This document shows, one piece after another, positions 33,960 through 42,728 of a stretch of DNA of 64,000 nucleotides. Below the pieces are notes generated by a model. That model was not told where the DNA came from and made no database searches. It worked only from the letters and a program-made list of their open reading frames with translations. The DNA is from MED-G105 sp039814575 (lineage in GTDB: Bacteria; Pseudomonadota; Alphaproteobacteria; Caulobacterales; Parvularculaceae): assembly GCA_039814575.1 (NCBI GenBank), contig JBCCAY010000004.1, positions 1 to 64,000 of the forward strand, read 5' to 3'. The translations under genes and the position numbers were made by a program. Position 1 is the first letter of the stretch. Every line of letters begins with the position of its first letter.

Positions 33960-35918
33960 ATGACTGACCTATTTCCCGTTCCCGACGCTTTCGCCGCTAA
34001 CGCGCTTGTTGACGACGACCGTCGCCAAGCCCTTGCTGACGCCGCGGCGCGCGATCCGGAGAGTTATTGGTCGGCCGTCGGCAAACGGCTCGATTGGTCG
34101 CGCCCGTTCTCCAAAGTGAAAGACGTCTCCTTCGCGAAAGACGATTTCCGCATCAAATGGTTTGAAGACGGGCAATTGAACGTCTCCGTCAATTGCATCG
34201 ATCGCCACTTAGAATCGCGCGGCGACCAAACCGCGATCCTCTGGGAAGGCGACGATCCGGCCGATGACGCCCACATCACCTATCGCACATTGCACGCCGA
34301 AGTGTGTCGCATGGCGAACATCCTGAAAGCGCGCGACGTAAAAAAAGGCGACCGCGTCGTCATTTACATGCCGATGATCCCGGAAGCCGCCTACGCGATG
34401 CTCGCCTGCGCGCGCATCGGCGCGGTGCATTCGGTCGTCTTTGGCGGATTTTCGCCGGACGCGCTCGCTAGTCGCATCGAAGACTGCGGCGCGAAAGCCG
34501 TTATCACCGCGGATGAAGGCGTGCGCGGCGGCAAGGCCGTTCCTTTGAAGAAGAATGTCGACGAAGCGCTCTCCAAAACCAATGACGCGCGCCTGGTGCT
34601 GGTCGTGAAACGCACCGGCGGCGATATTGAATGGTCGGCGGGCCGCGATCTTTGGTGGCATGAAGCACGCGAGGACGTCGCGCCGGAGTGCGATCCGGAA
34701 GTGATGGACGCCGAAGACCCGCTTTTTATTCTTTATACGTCAGGCTCGACCGGCAAACCAAAGGGCGTTCTGCACACGTCCGGCGGCTATCTCGCTTACG
34801 CCGCGCACACCCATGAACTCGTCTTCGACCACCGCGACGGCGACATTTACTGGTGCACAGCGGATGTCGGCTGGGTGACGGGGCACTCCTATATTGTCTA
34901 CGGCCCCCTCGCGAACGGCGCGACGACGCTGATGTTCGAGGGCGTACCGACCTACCCCGATGCATCGCGCTTTTGGAAAGTCTGCGAAAAGCACAAAGTG
35001 ACGCTCTTTTATACGGCGCCGACGGCGATCCGCGCGCTGATGCGCGAAGGCGATGCGCCCGTTCAGTCGGCGGACTTATCGAGCCTGAGATTGCTGGGCT
35101 CAGTCGGCGAACCGATCAACCCGGAAGCCTGGCTGTGGTATCACCGCACTGTCGGCGGCGGGCGGTGCCCCATCGTCGACACTTGGTGGCAAACAGAAAC
35201 CGGCGGCGTCCTCATTTCCGCCTTGCCTGGCGCTGTCGCTTTGAAGCCGGGCTCCGCGACCCTGCCCTTGCCGGGCGTTAATCCGGCGCTCGTCGACAAT
35301 GAGGGCAACGTGCTCGAAGGCGCGACCAGCGGCAATCTCATCCTCACCGATTCCTGGCCCGGACAAATGCGCACCGTCTATGGCGATCATGAGCGCTTTA
35401 TCGAGACGTATTTCTCCACCTATCCCGGCAATTACTTCACCGGCGACGGGGCGCGTCGGGACGAGGACGGATATTATTGGATCACCGGGCGGGTCGACGA
35501 CGTCTTGAACGTTTCCGGCCACCGCATGGGCACGGCCGAAATCGAAAGCGCGCTTGTCGCCCATGAAAACGTGGCTGAAGCCGCCGTCGTCGGCTACCCG
35601 CACGACGTCAAAGGCCAAGGCATTTACTGCTATGTGACGCCGATGGAAGGCGCTGTCGCCGACGCCGCGCTGGAGAAAACCTTGAGCGATTGGGTGCGCA
35701 AAGAAATCGGCCCCATCGCCAAGCCGGACCATATTCAGTTCGCGTCGGGCCTGCCGAAAACGCGTTCCGGCAAAATTATGCGCCGTATTTTGCGGAAAAT
35801 CGCCGAGAACGATTATGGCAGCCTCGGCGACACCTCGACGCTCGCCGACCCCGGCGTTGTCGACGTTTTGATTGATGGGCGGAAGAACCGGAAAACCCGG
35901 TTCTTCTATCCAATGTAG
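33960..35918 (+). CDS. acs: acetyl-CoA synthetase
   Basis: AMP-forming ligase that activates acetate (652 aa, standard length). The P-loop-like YTSGSTGKPKGVLHTSGGYL, ADVGWVTGHSY, DTWWQTETGG, YYWITGRVDDVLNVSGHRM and the C-terminal PKTRSGKIMRR, which holds the regulatory acetylation Lys, are all present. The family Trp of the acetate pocket is in DTWWQTE, which favours acetate, though propionate may also be used and would feed the methylcitrate cycle in this window. Its TAG is directly abutted by the stop of the convergent methyltransferase gene (TAGCTA). Confidence 0.96.
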   Translation: MTDLFPVPDAFAANALVDDDRRQALADAAARDPESYWSAVGKRLDWSRPFSKVKDVSFAKDDFRIKWFEDGQLNVSVNCIDRHLESRGDQTAILWEGDDPADDAHITYRTLHAEVCRMANILKARDVKKGDRVVIYMPMIPEAAYAMLACARIGAVHSVVFGGFSPDALASRIEDCGAKAVITADEGVRGGKAVPLKKNVDEALSKTNDARLVLVVKRTGGDIEWSAGRDLWWHEAREDVAPECDPEVMDAEDPLFILYTSGSTGKPKGVLHTSGGYLAYAAHTHELVFDHRDGDIYWCTADVGWVTGHSYIVYGPLANGATTLMFEGVPTYPDASRFWKVCEKHKVTLFYTAPTAIRALMREGDAPVQSADLSSLRLLGSVGEPINPEAWLWYHRTVGGGRCPIVDTWWQTETGGVLISALPGAVALKPGSATLPLPGVNPALVDNEGNVLEGATSGNLILTDSWPGQMRTVYGDHERFIETYFSTYPGNYFTGDGARRDEDGYYWITGRVDDVLNVSGHRMGTAEIESALVAHENVAEAAVVGYPHDVKGQGIYCYVTPMEGAVADAALEKTLSDWVRKEIGPIAKPDHIQFASGLPKTRSGKIMRRILRKIAENDYGSLGDTSTLADPGVVDVLIDGRKNRKTRFFYPM

Positions 35919-36557
35919 CTATTTCTTCCGAGCCACGACAAAGTGGTTCCGAGGAGACTCCGGATAATCGCCGGTCTCCAGAATCTCAAAGCCGGCGTCG
36001 GCGATGATGTCCTCAAGCTCGGACGCTTTTAAGAACCGAACAAACGGCGCCTGACCGAAAAACCGCATGATAGGAATGATAATTCCGTAAACGCCCGGCT
36101 TGTCGTTAAGGCATACGGACTTTGAAATGAAGTAGCCGCCTGGTTTGATAAGATCTGCGATCCCGCGAACGGCCTCTTCCAAGCCGTCAATCAAATGCAA
36201 GAGACTGAAGGCGATAACCGCATCGTAAGCGCCCGGCGCGCCAAGCGCCGCATCGCCGACGCCGGCCGTGACGAAGGACACATTCTCCGCCCCCGCCGCT
36301 TCCGCTTTACGCTGACCAATAGCCATCATGTTTTCTGCGATGTCGCTCGCGGTGTAGCGCGCCACATTCGGCGCTAATTTAAACGCCGTCGTGCCCGTGC
36401 CGGCGCCGAGTTCTAAGACGACGTCGTCTGCGTTCAGCCTTGCGCGCGTCAAATCTAAGGTTTGCTTATAGGCGGCTTCGTCTTTTACAGGCTTCGCCGC
36501 GTACTTCTCTGCGATCTTGTTCCAGAAGCGTGCGGACTCAAAAGGTAAACGTGACAT
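35919..36557 (-). CDS. class I SAM-dependent methyltransferase
   Basis: A 212-aa methyltransferase from the ATG at 36557, which has GGAGGG upstream. Motif I is VLELGAGTGTTAFKLAP and the later motifs are FVTAGVGDA and YDAVIAFSLLHLIDG. The protein resembles UbiE/Methyltransf_11 enzymes acting on small molecules, but the substrate is unknown. It starts five bases after the stop of the esterase gene and is co-transcribed with it. Confidence 0.85.
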   Translation of the reverse strand: MSRLPFESARFWNKIAEKYAAKPVKDEAAYKQTLDLTRARLNADDVVLELGAGTGTTAFKLAPNVARYTASDIAENMMAIGQRKAEAAGAENVSFVTAGVGDAALGAPGAYDAVIAFSLLHLIDGLEEAVRGIADLIKPGGYFISKSVCLNDKPGVYGIIIPIMRFFGQAPFVRFLKASELEDIIADAGFEILETGDYPESPRNHFVVARKK

Positions 36558-36562
36558 AAACA

Positions 36563-37468
36563 CTACCCTCCATAGATATTGTCGCCAGGTAAAAGCCATC
36601 GAAGCGCCCGAGTAAACCCAATTGGAAATGTTGTTAGGTGAGTACCGCCTTCAAGTATCTCATCTCGCACAATCAAATTCTCATAGCCGCGCGATCTTAG
36701 TCGGTTCGCAAATTCCGTTTGCTGACCGACCATATCATAACGGCCGCCATTGATTGTAGGCGTTTCCGTCTCACCAATCGCAAAATAGACGCGGCCCTGT
36801 AGCTGCTTGCCTGCTTTAGCCGCCCACGCCTCAAACTCGAACATAACTTTATTGTTATGCCAAAGTGACGGGCTCGTCAGAATGTAGTCGTGGAAGAGAC
36901 CAGGCTCCTCAAGCAGTGCATAGGCGCCAAAAAGGCCGCCATAGCTTTGGCCGGCAATCATTCTTCGATCCGTATCAGACCGATAATTGCTATCAATGAA
37001 TGGAATCACTTCGTCTCGGAAAAACGTGAGATAATCACGTGCGCCGCCATGTACGAGCTTGGCTCCAGCGACCTTTGTCGGCGTGAGGTCTCTGGCGCGG
37101 CTTTCACGGGCATCTTCCCCATTTGCGTATGACACCCCTACAAGAACAGCTTTCTCGTAGCCACCAAAGTTAAATGGAGCTCGCGTGACGCCTACCGCAG
37201 TCTCCCAACAGTAACCTGCATCGTTCAGGTAAATAACGGGATAGCGAACCTCCGCATTTTCCTTCGCATAATATCCTGGTGGAAACTTAATAAACAAATC
37301 GTAAGAGCGTCCCAACGTTTCGGATTTGATCGTCTGAACCTCACTGTCACTGATTTCATATGATGAACCGTCAGCTTTTTCAGCATACGCTTGCGCAAAC
37401 AAAAAAAGCGTCCCGAAGATCAGAGAAACAAAAATGGGCCCTAATCTAAAGGCGGCGCTTATTTGCAT
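36563..37468 (-). CDS. exported alpha/beta-hydrolase, putative esterase (IroE/Fes-like)
   Basis: A hydrolase of about 301 aa from the ATG at 37468, preceded by AAGGAG; upstream in-frame starts lack this site. Residues 1-29 form a signal peptide ending in FAQAYA, so it should reach the periplasm. The esterase_D fold shows the nucleophile elbow GQSYGGLFGAY and the terminal His in EGGTHLTTFP. Related proteins cleave siderophore or other esters. Base composition is somewhat less GC-biased than that of acs or hemC, hinting at a different history. It is the first gene of a two-gene unit with the methyltransferase. Confidence 0.8.
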   Translation of the reverse strand: MQISAAFRLGPIFVSLIFGTLFLFAQAYAEKADGSSYEISDSEVQTIKSETLGRSYDLFIKFPPGYYAKENAEVRYPVIYLNDAGYCWETAVGVTRAPFNFGGYEKAVLVGVSYANGEDARESRARDLTPTKVAGAKLVHGGARDYLTFFRDEVIPFIDSNYRSDTDRRMIAGQSYGGLFGAYALLEEPGLFHDYILTSPSLWHNNKVMFEFEAWAAKAGKQLQGRVYFAIGETETPTINGGRYDMVGQQTEFANRLRSRGYENLIVRDEILEGGTHLTTFPIGFTRALRWLLPGDNIYGG

Positions 37469-37620
37469 TCCCGCTAACTCCTTAATCATTATTCGGCCTA
37501 ATCGTTTCACAATGCGTGCGTCCTAACACGTCGCCCCCGCTGCAATGCAATAATGCAGCGTTAAGGTGCCTCAAAAATGCGACTAAGCGCGATACTAAGG
37601 AAAGAGCCGCGTTTTGCGGA

Positions 37621-38586
37621 CTATATCCGCGTCGTCTCGATCAGCCGATCGGCGCCGCGATCCCGCAAGGCCAACGCCACCGTTCGTCCGAGCGCGCGCG
37701 GCTCGTCGGCCGGGCCTTCGGCTTCTTCTTCGATCAGTTCCGAACCGTCGAGGCTCATCACTGACGCTTTCAAATGCATTGTCGCGCCGTCGAGGCGCGC
37801 GTGGCCGGCGATTGGCGAGTTGCAATGACCGTCGAGCACCCACAGAACTTCGCGCTCGGCTTCCGCACAGAGGCGCGTCTCTTGATCGTCGATCAGCGCC
37901 AAGGCGGCGCGCGCCGCCCAGCCACGCTCCGGCGCTTCGACGGCGACGATGCCCTGGCCAATGGCGGGCAACATCTCTTCGGGCGTAAAGCGGTAGTCGA
38001 TGCGCTCGGCGCGACCGATCCGGTGCAGGCCGATTTCCGCGACGACGATGGCGTCCGCCGGGCCAACCTCGCCGCCGTCGGGGAGCTTCTGCATGGCGCC
38101 GGCGTCGAGTTTATCGATGCGCGTATCGGCGGCGCCGCGATAATGGATAATCTCCGCCTGCGGATAAAGGCGCTGTAAATAGGCGGCGCGGCGTACCGCG
38201 TTGGTGCCGATTTTAAGGCCCGCCGCCTTGGTTTCCAGGAATGTCGAAAGTTCAAGCCCCGGCCGCAAGACAAGCGCGTCCGCGACAGCGTCCCGCTTCA
38301 GCATCGCCGCGATGACGAGGTGCGGAGTTTCTTCGTTGCCCGGCATGTCTTTCAGAGAATGCATGGCGCAATCAAGCTCGCCGCCGAGCATCGCCGCGCG
38401 AATGTCGCCGACGAACGCGCCGCCCTTGCCGCCATGGCGGTCAAGGCGGCTGACTTGGTCGAGATCGCCGACAGGTTTGCGGCGAATGACTTGCGGGTCG
38501 AGGGAAGCGTCGGCCGACTTCAGAAGCCGTGCGACTTCTTCGGTCTGGGCGATCGCCATGGTGCTGGAACGGGTGCCAATTCTCAT
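37621..38586 (-). CDS. hemC: hydroxymethylbilane synthase (porphobilinogen deaminase)
   Basis: Builds the linear tetrapyrrole hydroxymethylbilane in haem synthesis. The 321-aa protein starts with MRIGTRSSTMAIAQTEEV. It has HGGKGGAFVGDI, the catalytic Asp in HSLKDMPGN and LPAIGQGIVAVE, and it carries the dipyrromethane-cofactor cysteine in DGHCNSPIAGHA. It lies 80 bases downstream of ilvN on the same strand and might receive some read-through from the ilv operon. No terminator is seen between them. Confidence 0.95.
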   Translation of the reverse strand: MRIGTRSSTMAIAQTEEVARLLKSADASLDPQVIRRKPVGDLDQVSRLDRHGGKGGAFVGDIRAAMLGGELDCAMHSLKDMPGNEETPHLVIAAMLKRDAVADALVLRPGLELSTFLETKAAGLKIGTNAVRRAAYLQRLYPQAEIIHYRGAADTRIDKLDAGAMQKLPDGGEVGPADAIVVAEIGLHRIGRAERIDYRFTPEEMLPAIGQGIVAVEAPERGWAARAALALIDDQETRLCAEAEREVLWVLDGHCNSPIAGHARLDGATMHLKASVMSLDGSELIEEEAEGPADEPRALGRTVALALRDRGADRLIETTRI

Positions 38587-38666
38587 GACGCTCTTATGTC
38601 AAAGTTCATGGCATGGGTCGAGCGCAAGGCTTCGGCCAAAAGGATTTTTAGTCCGTCCTAACGCCC

Positions 38667-39215
38667 TTAATCTTTGCTGATGCCGCGGCGGATGGACAAA
38701 ACGCCCGTGCGAGAGACTTCCGACCGGCCGAGCGGCTCCATCAAATCGATGAAGGCGTTGATTTTATCGCGCGAGCCGGTGATCTCGAAAATAAACGAGG
38801 AATGGGTGATGTCCACCGCGCGCGCCCGGAAGATCTCGGCCATGCGCATCGCCTCGACGCGATTGTCGCCCTCGCCGACGACTTTGATGAGCGCCAATTC
38901 CCGCTGCAGGGCGTCTTCCTCGCGGGTGACGTCGCTGACCCGGCGCACCGGCACGAGCCGGCCGAGTTGGGATTTGATCTGGTCGATCTTGCTCGGCTCG
39001 CCCGACGTCACGACCGTGATGCGCGAATAATGCTTCGCCTCATCGGTCTCCGCGACAGTGAGGCTCTCAATATTATAGCCGCGCGCGGAGAAGAGGCCGA
39101 CGACCCGGGCGAGAACGCCCGGTTCATTATCGACGATGATCGCAAGAATGCACTCCGCGGCCTTCTCAGCGGCCTTGGTGACCGGATAAACGGATTGGGA
39201 GGGATGGAGCGTCAT
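38667..39215 (-). CDS. ilvN: acetolactate synthase small (regulatory) subunit
   Basis: Regulatory subunit of acetohydroxyacid synthase (182 aa). An N-terminal ACT domain that binds valine is visible in ILAIIVDNEPGVLARVVGLFSARGYNIESLTV. The C-terminal ALS_ss_C domain runs from about residue 90. Its ATG overlaps the TGA of ilvB (ATGA), so the subunits are translationally coupled. The name ilvH would be equivalent. Confidence 0.96.
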   Translation of the reverse strand: MTLHPSQSVYPVTKAAEKAAECILAIIVDNEPGVLARVVGLFSARGYNIESLTVAETDEAKHYSRITVVTSGEPSKIDQIKSQLGRLVPVRRVSDVTREEDALQRELALIKVVGEGDNRVEAMRMAEIFRARAVDITHSSFIFEITGSRDKINAFIDLMEPLGRSEVSRTGVLSIRRGISKD

Positions 39216-41047
39216 ACGAGTTTGCGGCCCTCTGAATCGATTTCTTCACCGGTGACCGCGCCGCCGAGCAGCATTTCATTATGCGCCGCGCCCGACGGGA
39301 TCATCGGGAAGACGTTTTCTTCCTGCGTCACCCGGCAGTCGAAGAGCACCGGCTTCGGCGTCTCGAGCATCTCTTTGATCTTCGCGTCGAGTTCGCCCGG
39401 CTTTTCCGCGCGGATGCCGACGCCGCCATAGGCTTCGGCAAGCTTTACGAAATCCGGCAGAGCTTCGGAGTATGACTGCGCGTAGCGGCCATCGTGCAAA
39501 AGCTCTTGCCACTGACGAACCATGCCGAGATAGGCGTTGTTCAAGATAAAGATCTTCACCGGCAGATTGTATTGAACCGCCGTTGAAAACTCTTGCATCG
39601 TCATTTGAACCGAGCCGTCACCGGCGACGTCGATGACGAGCGCATCAGGGTGCGCCACCTGCACGCCGACCGCCGCCGGCAGGCCATAGCCCATAGTGCC
39701 AAGGCCGCCCGAAGTCATCCACCGGTTCGGCTCTTCAAAGTCGATGAACTGCGCCGCCCACATTTGGTGTTGGCCGACTTCCGTCGTGACGTAGACGTCC
39801 TTTCGGTGCTTCGTCAGCGCATTCAAGCGCTCAAGGGCGTATTGCGGTTTAATGACGGTGTCGGAATTCTCATAGGAGAAGCATTTCCGGCCACGCCAAT
39901 CTTTAATCCGTCCCCACCAGTCTTGCAGACGGGCGGCGTCGTATTTTTCTTGCGCCTCGCGCGAGCGCCATTCGGCGGCCAGCGCGTCAATGACATCGCC
40001 CGCGTCGCCGATAATGCCGACATCGACAAAGACGTTCTTATTGATCGACGACGGATCAATATCGATATGGATCTTCCGCGAGTTCGGCGAAAACGCATCG
40101 AGGCGGCCCGTCACGCGGTCGTCGAAGCGCGCGCCGATATTGATCATCAGATCGCAATCATGCATGGCGTTGTTCGCCTCAAGGCTGCCATGCATCCCCA
40201 ACATTCCGAGCCATTGCGGATCGGCCGCTGGAAACGCGCCAAGCCCCATTAGGGTCGACGTGACAGGAAAGCCGGTCAGTTTCGCAAGATCGCGAACGCC
40301 AGCGCTCGCCGACGGGCCGGCGTTGATGACGCCGCCGCCGGTGTAAAAGATCGGCCGGCGCGCATGGCGCATGAGGTCGACGGCCTCTTCGATTTGCCGC
40401 GCATTCAGCGGAGGCGGCGTCATGGTCGAGCGCTTGCGCGCTTCGGCCGCCGGCGTATAGGGCGCTTCCTCGAACTGAACGTCTTTTGGAATGTCGATGA
40501 GAACAGGGCCCGGCCGACCGGTCATCGCCACATGAAACGCCTCATGGACGATGCTCGGCAAACCTTGGGTCGTGGTCGCCAGGTAATTATGCTTGGTGCA
40601 CGCACGGGTGATGCCGACCGTGTCGCACTCCTGGAAGGCGTCCGTCCCGATCAGTTTGCGGGCGACCTGGCCCGTGATGCAAATGATCGGAATGGAATCA
40701 AGCAGGGCATCCGTCAGGCCGGTGACGGCGTTGGTCGCGCCGGGCCCGGACGTTACAAGAACGACGCCCGGCTTGCCGGTGGAGCGCGCATAGCCCTCGG
40801 CCATGTGAACCGCGCCCTGCTCATGACGCACGAGGATGTGGCGAATGCTGTCGCGGCGGTCGAGCGCATCGTAAATCGGCAGCACCGCGCCGCCCGGATA
40901 GCCGAAAATCACATCGACGCCCTGCTCTTCCAGCGCATCGAGGAGAAGTTCCGCCCCCGGTTTCACGAGCGGTTTACCGCCCGCGCCAACCGTTTCCGAG
41001 TTTTGCTTTGTGTCCGCCGTATTCAGCGTTCCGTCCGCCGCGCTCAT
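39212..41047 (-). CDS. ilvB: acetolactate synthase large (catalytic) subunit
   Basis: Thiamine-diphosphate enzyme that makes acetolactate and acetohydroxybutyrate for valine, leucine and isoleucine. The 611-aa protein has the catalytic Glu region in HEQGAVHMAEGYAR. The ThDP-binding motif runs GDGSVQMTMQEFSTAVQYNLPVKIFILNN in the C-terminal domain. About 30 extra residues precede the core (KPLVKPGAELLLDALEEQG). The start has a CGGAG site and lies four bases after the ilvC stop. Confidence 0.96.
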   Translation of the reverse strand: MSAADGTLNTADTKQNSETVGAGGKPLVKPGAELLLDALEEQGVDVIFGYPGGAVLPIYDALDRRDSIRHILVRHEQGAVHMAEGYARSTGKPGVVLVTSGPGATNAVTGLTDALLDSIPIICITGQVARKLIGTDAFQECDTVGITRACTKHNYLATTTQGLPSIVHEAFHVAMTGRPGPVLIDIPKDVQFEEAPYTPAAEARKRSTMTPPPLNARQIEEAVDLMRHARRPIFYTGGGVINAGPSASAGVRDLAKLTGFPVTSTLMGLGAFPAADPQWLGMLGMHGSLEANNAMHDCDLMINIGARFDDRVTGRLDAFSPNSRKIHIDIDPSSINKNVFVDVGIIGDAGDVIDALAAEWRSREAQEKYDAARLQDWWGRIKDWRGRKCFSYENSDTVIKPQYALERLNALTKHRKDVYVTTEVGQHQMWAAQFIDFEEPNRWMTSGGLGTMGYGLPAAVGVQVAHPDALVIDVAGDGSVQMTMQEFSTAVQYNLPVKIFILNNAYLGMVRQWQELLHDGRYAQSYSEALPDFVKLAEAYGGVGIRAEKPGELDAKIKEMLETPKPVLFDCRVTQEENVFPMIPSGAAHNEMLLGGAVTGEEIDSEGRKLV

Positions 41048-41051
41048 CAGC

Positions 41052-42059
41052 CTACTCCGTTTTGGAATTGTCGCCTTTCAACCAAGACATACGTCCGCGA
41101 AGCTCCGATCCGATCTTTTCAATCGGATGGTTGAGATCCGCTTCCAGCATTTTGTTGTAACGCACTTTGCCCGTTTGGTTTTCAAGGATCCAGTTCTGGG
41201 CGAAGGTGCCGTCTTGAATGTCTTTCAAGACAGCGCGCATGCGCTCTTTCGCCGTGTCGTCAATGACGCGCGGTCCAGAAACGAGATCGCCATAGATCGC
41301 CGTTTCGGAAATGAACTCGTGCATTTTTGCAAGGCCGCCTTCGTAAAGAAGATCGACAATGAGTTTCAGCTCATGAAGACACTCATAGTAAGCGACTTCC
41401 GGCGCATAGCCGGCTTCGGTGAGCGTTTCAAAGCCCGCAAGAACAAGCTCCGTCGCGCCGCCGCACAGGACAGCTTGCTCGCCGAAAAGGTCCGTCTCCG
41501 TCTCTTCGCGGAACGTCGTCTCGATGGCGCCGGCCGTGGTGCCGCCGATGAGGCGCGCATAGGACATTGCCCGATCGCGGGCTTTGCCGGTCGCGTCTTG
41601 ATGGACAGCAAAGATGCACGGCACGCCGCGGCCGCGCTCATATTCGCGGCGGACGAGATCGCCCGGGCCTTTCGGCGCAACCATGATGACGTCGACGTCG
41701 GCCGGCGGCTGGACACGATCATAAAGAATGGTGAAACCGTGCGCGAACGAGAGCGCGTCGCCGGCTTTCAGGCCGGGGGCGATTTCGTTTTTGAAGATCT
41801 CTTCGTGGGACATGTCCGGCGTCAAGATGGCGATGACGTTCGCAGCTTCAGCCGCATCGCGCACTGTAGCGGTCGCGAGGCCGTCGGCTTTGGCTTGCTT
41901 GTCGCCCTTGCCGCCCGGACGGACGCCGACAATGACGTCGCAGCCGGAATTATGCAGGTTGAGCGCGTGGGCGCGGCCCTGGCTGCCATACCCAATAATG
42001 GCGACCTTGCCTTGCTTCAGGACGCTCGGATCCGCGTCGTCGTCAGTGAAAATCCGCAT
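41052..42059 (-). CDS. ilvC: ketol-acid reductoisomerase, class I
   Basis: NADPH-dependent isomeroreductase, second step of branched-chain amino acid synthesis. The 335-aa short form has the Rossmann motif IGYGSQGRAHALNLHNSG and the class I NADP-binding loop VRPGGKGDKQAKADG. Metal ligands are visible in ETDLFGEQAVLCGG, with further acidic residues in the C-terminal knotted domain. AGGAG lies seven bases before the ATG. It is the first gene of the ilvC-ilvB-ilvN operon and is preceded by an attenuator. Confidence 0.97.
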   Translation of the reverse strand: MRIFTDDDADPSVLKQGKVAIIGYGSQGRAHALNLHNSGCDVIVGVRPGGKGDKQAKADGLATATVRDAAEAANVIAILTPDMSHEEIFKNEIAPGLKAGDALSFAHGFTILYDRVQPPADVDVIMVAPKGPGDLVRREYERGRGVPCIFAVHQDATGKARDRAMSYARLIGGTTAGAIETTFREETETDLFGEQAVLCGGATELVLAGFETLTEAGYAPEVAYYECLHELKLIVDLLYEGGLAKMHEFISETAIYGDLVSGPRVIDDTAKERMRAVLKDIQDGTFAQNWILENQTGKVRYNKMLEADLNHPIEKIGSELRGRMSWLKGDNSKTE

Positions 42060-42092
42060 GTCGTCTCTCCTATCGAACCATTGCGATCTAAT

Positions 42093-42123
42093 AAAAAAAC
42101 CCGCTGCCTTTTCGGGAGCGGGT
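42093..42123 (-). terminator. ilv attenuator (rho-independent terminator in the leader)
   Basis: On the minus strand ACCCGCT (42123-42117) pairs with AGCGGGT (42105-42099), with further C-G pairs inside the loop, and runs directly into seven U residues (A-run 42093-42099 on the plus strand). It lies between the leader peptide and ilvC, about 35 bases before the ilvC start, the position of a classical attenuator. Confidence 0.85.
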
Positions 42124-42149
42124 CGGCTGTTCTTTGCGTTTTCAGCGCC

Positions 42150-42278
42150 CTAGCGCTCCGCAGCCTCACCCGTCCCGCTCACCACCACCACAGGGGCGAC
42201 AGTGGGGACGTTAATAAGGAGGAGCACCACGACGGACGGTTCGCAATCGCTCGCGCCCGCTAACAGTCCGCCATTCAT
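42150..42278 (-). CDS. ilv operon leader peptide
   Basis: A short frame of 42 codons from the ATG at 42278 (an ATG at 42299 would add seven residues). The product begins MNGGLLAGASDCEPS, continues with VVVLLLINVPTVAPVVVV and ends SGTGEAAER. Ten of the 18 residues of the central run are Val and four more are Leu or Ile, the composition of a leader that senses charged Val, Leu and Ile tRNAs. The stop is about 27 bases before the attenuator stem. Between the two lies AGCGC-TAGG-GCGCT, a possible pause or antiterminator element. Stalling on the run would favour read-through into ilvC. Confidence 0.85.
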   Translation of the reverse strand: MNGGLLAGASDCEPSVVVLLLINVPTVAPVVVVSGTGEAAER

Positions 42279-42363
42279 GTTTTGCGCGCCGTAAAGCATG
42301 CTGAACTGTCTTTCTAAAGGCGCCGACGGCTGACCATATAACCCATCCGTCTCGCCACGGCGC

Positions 42364-42392
42364 ATATAAGCCGGGGAGATAGGTAAAAACAA
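42364..42392 (-). promoter_or_regulatory. candidate promoter of the ilv leader transcript
   Basis: On the minus strand TTGTTT (42392-42387) and TTATAT (42369-42364) stand 17 bases apart, about 85 bases before the leader-peptide ATG. Both hexamers match the sigma-70 consensus only in part, so this is a position-based guess. Confidence 0.3.
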
Positions 42393-42728
42393 CCCGGATC
42401 AGCGCGAAATCCTCGTATATTCCGGATTTGCGCCTTGTGGGCGGCCCGAAGGGCGATCTTGTCACACCGCACCGGTGAAATCATGCCGGTCGTCGTCTCC
42501 CGCTAACGGCTCGTCGCATGGCGCCTTTCTTTTTTACTCGTTCAAAATCAAAGGTTTCGGCATATTCGTGTGCCGAGGTGTCATTCTTGCGGGGAGACAG
42601 GCGTTCTCCTAGCGACGTGCCGAACACCGGGACGGCAAAAGCCGCGCCGGTAACTTGTTTTCAAGTAGGAACTGAGCGGAACTACAATGCAATAGAACAG
42701 GGAGAACGGATGGGCGCTAGGTATTGCG
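42393..42728. other. intergenic between the ilv leader and the beta-lactamase-like gene
   Basis: No gene is supported here. The stretch should contain the promoter of the plus-strand beta-lactamase-like gene, but no clear -35/-10 pair was identified. A GGGAGA shortly before 42710 may be a ribosome site for an ATG at about 42710, out of frame with the downstream gene. Confidence 0.3.

Noticed and set aside
41010..42263. 417-codon plus-strand frame opposite ilvC
   Set aside because: It is an antisense shadow of ilvC; the ilvC frame has all family motifs and a ribosome site.
42211..42465. 84-codon minus-strand frame overlapping the ilv leader
   Set aside because: It lies out of frame with the Val/Leu/Ile-rich peptide and has no ribosome site.
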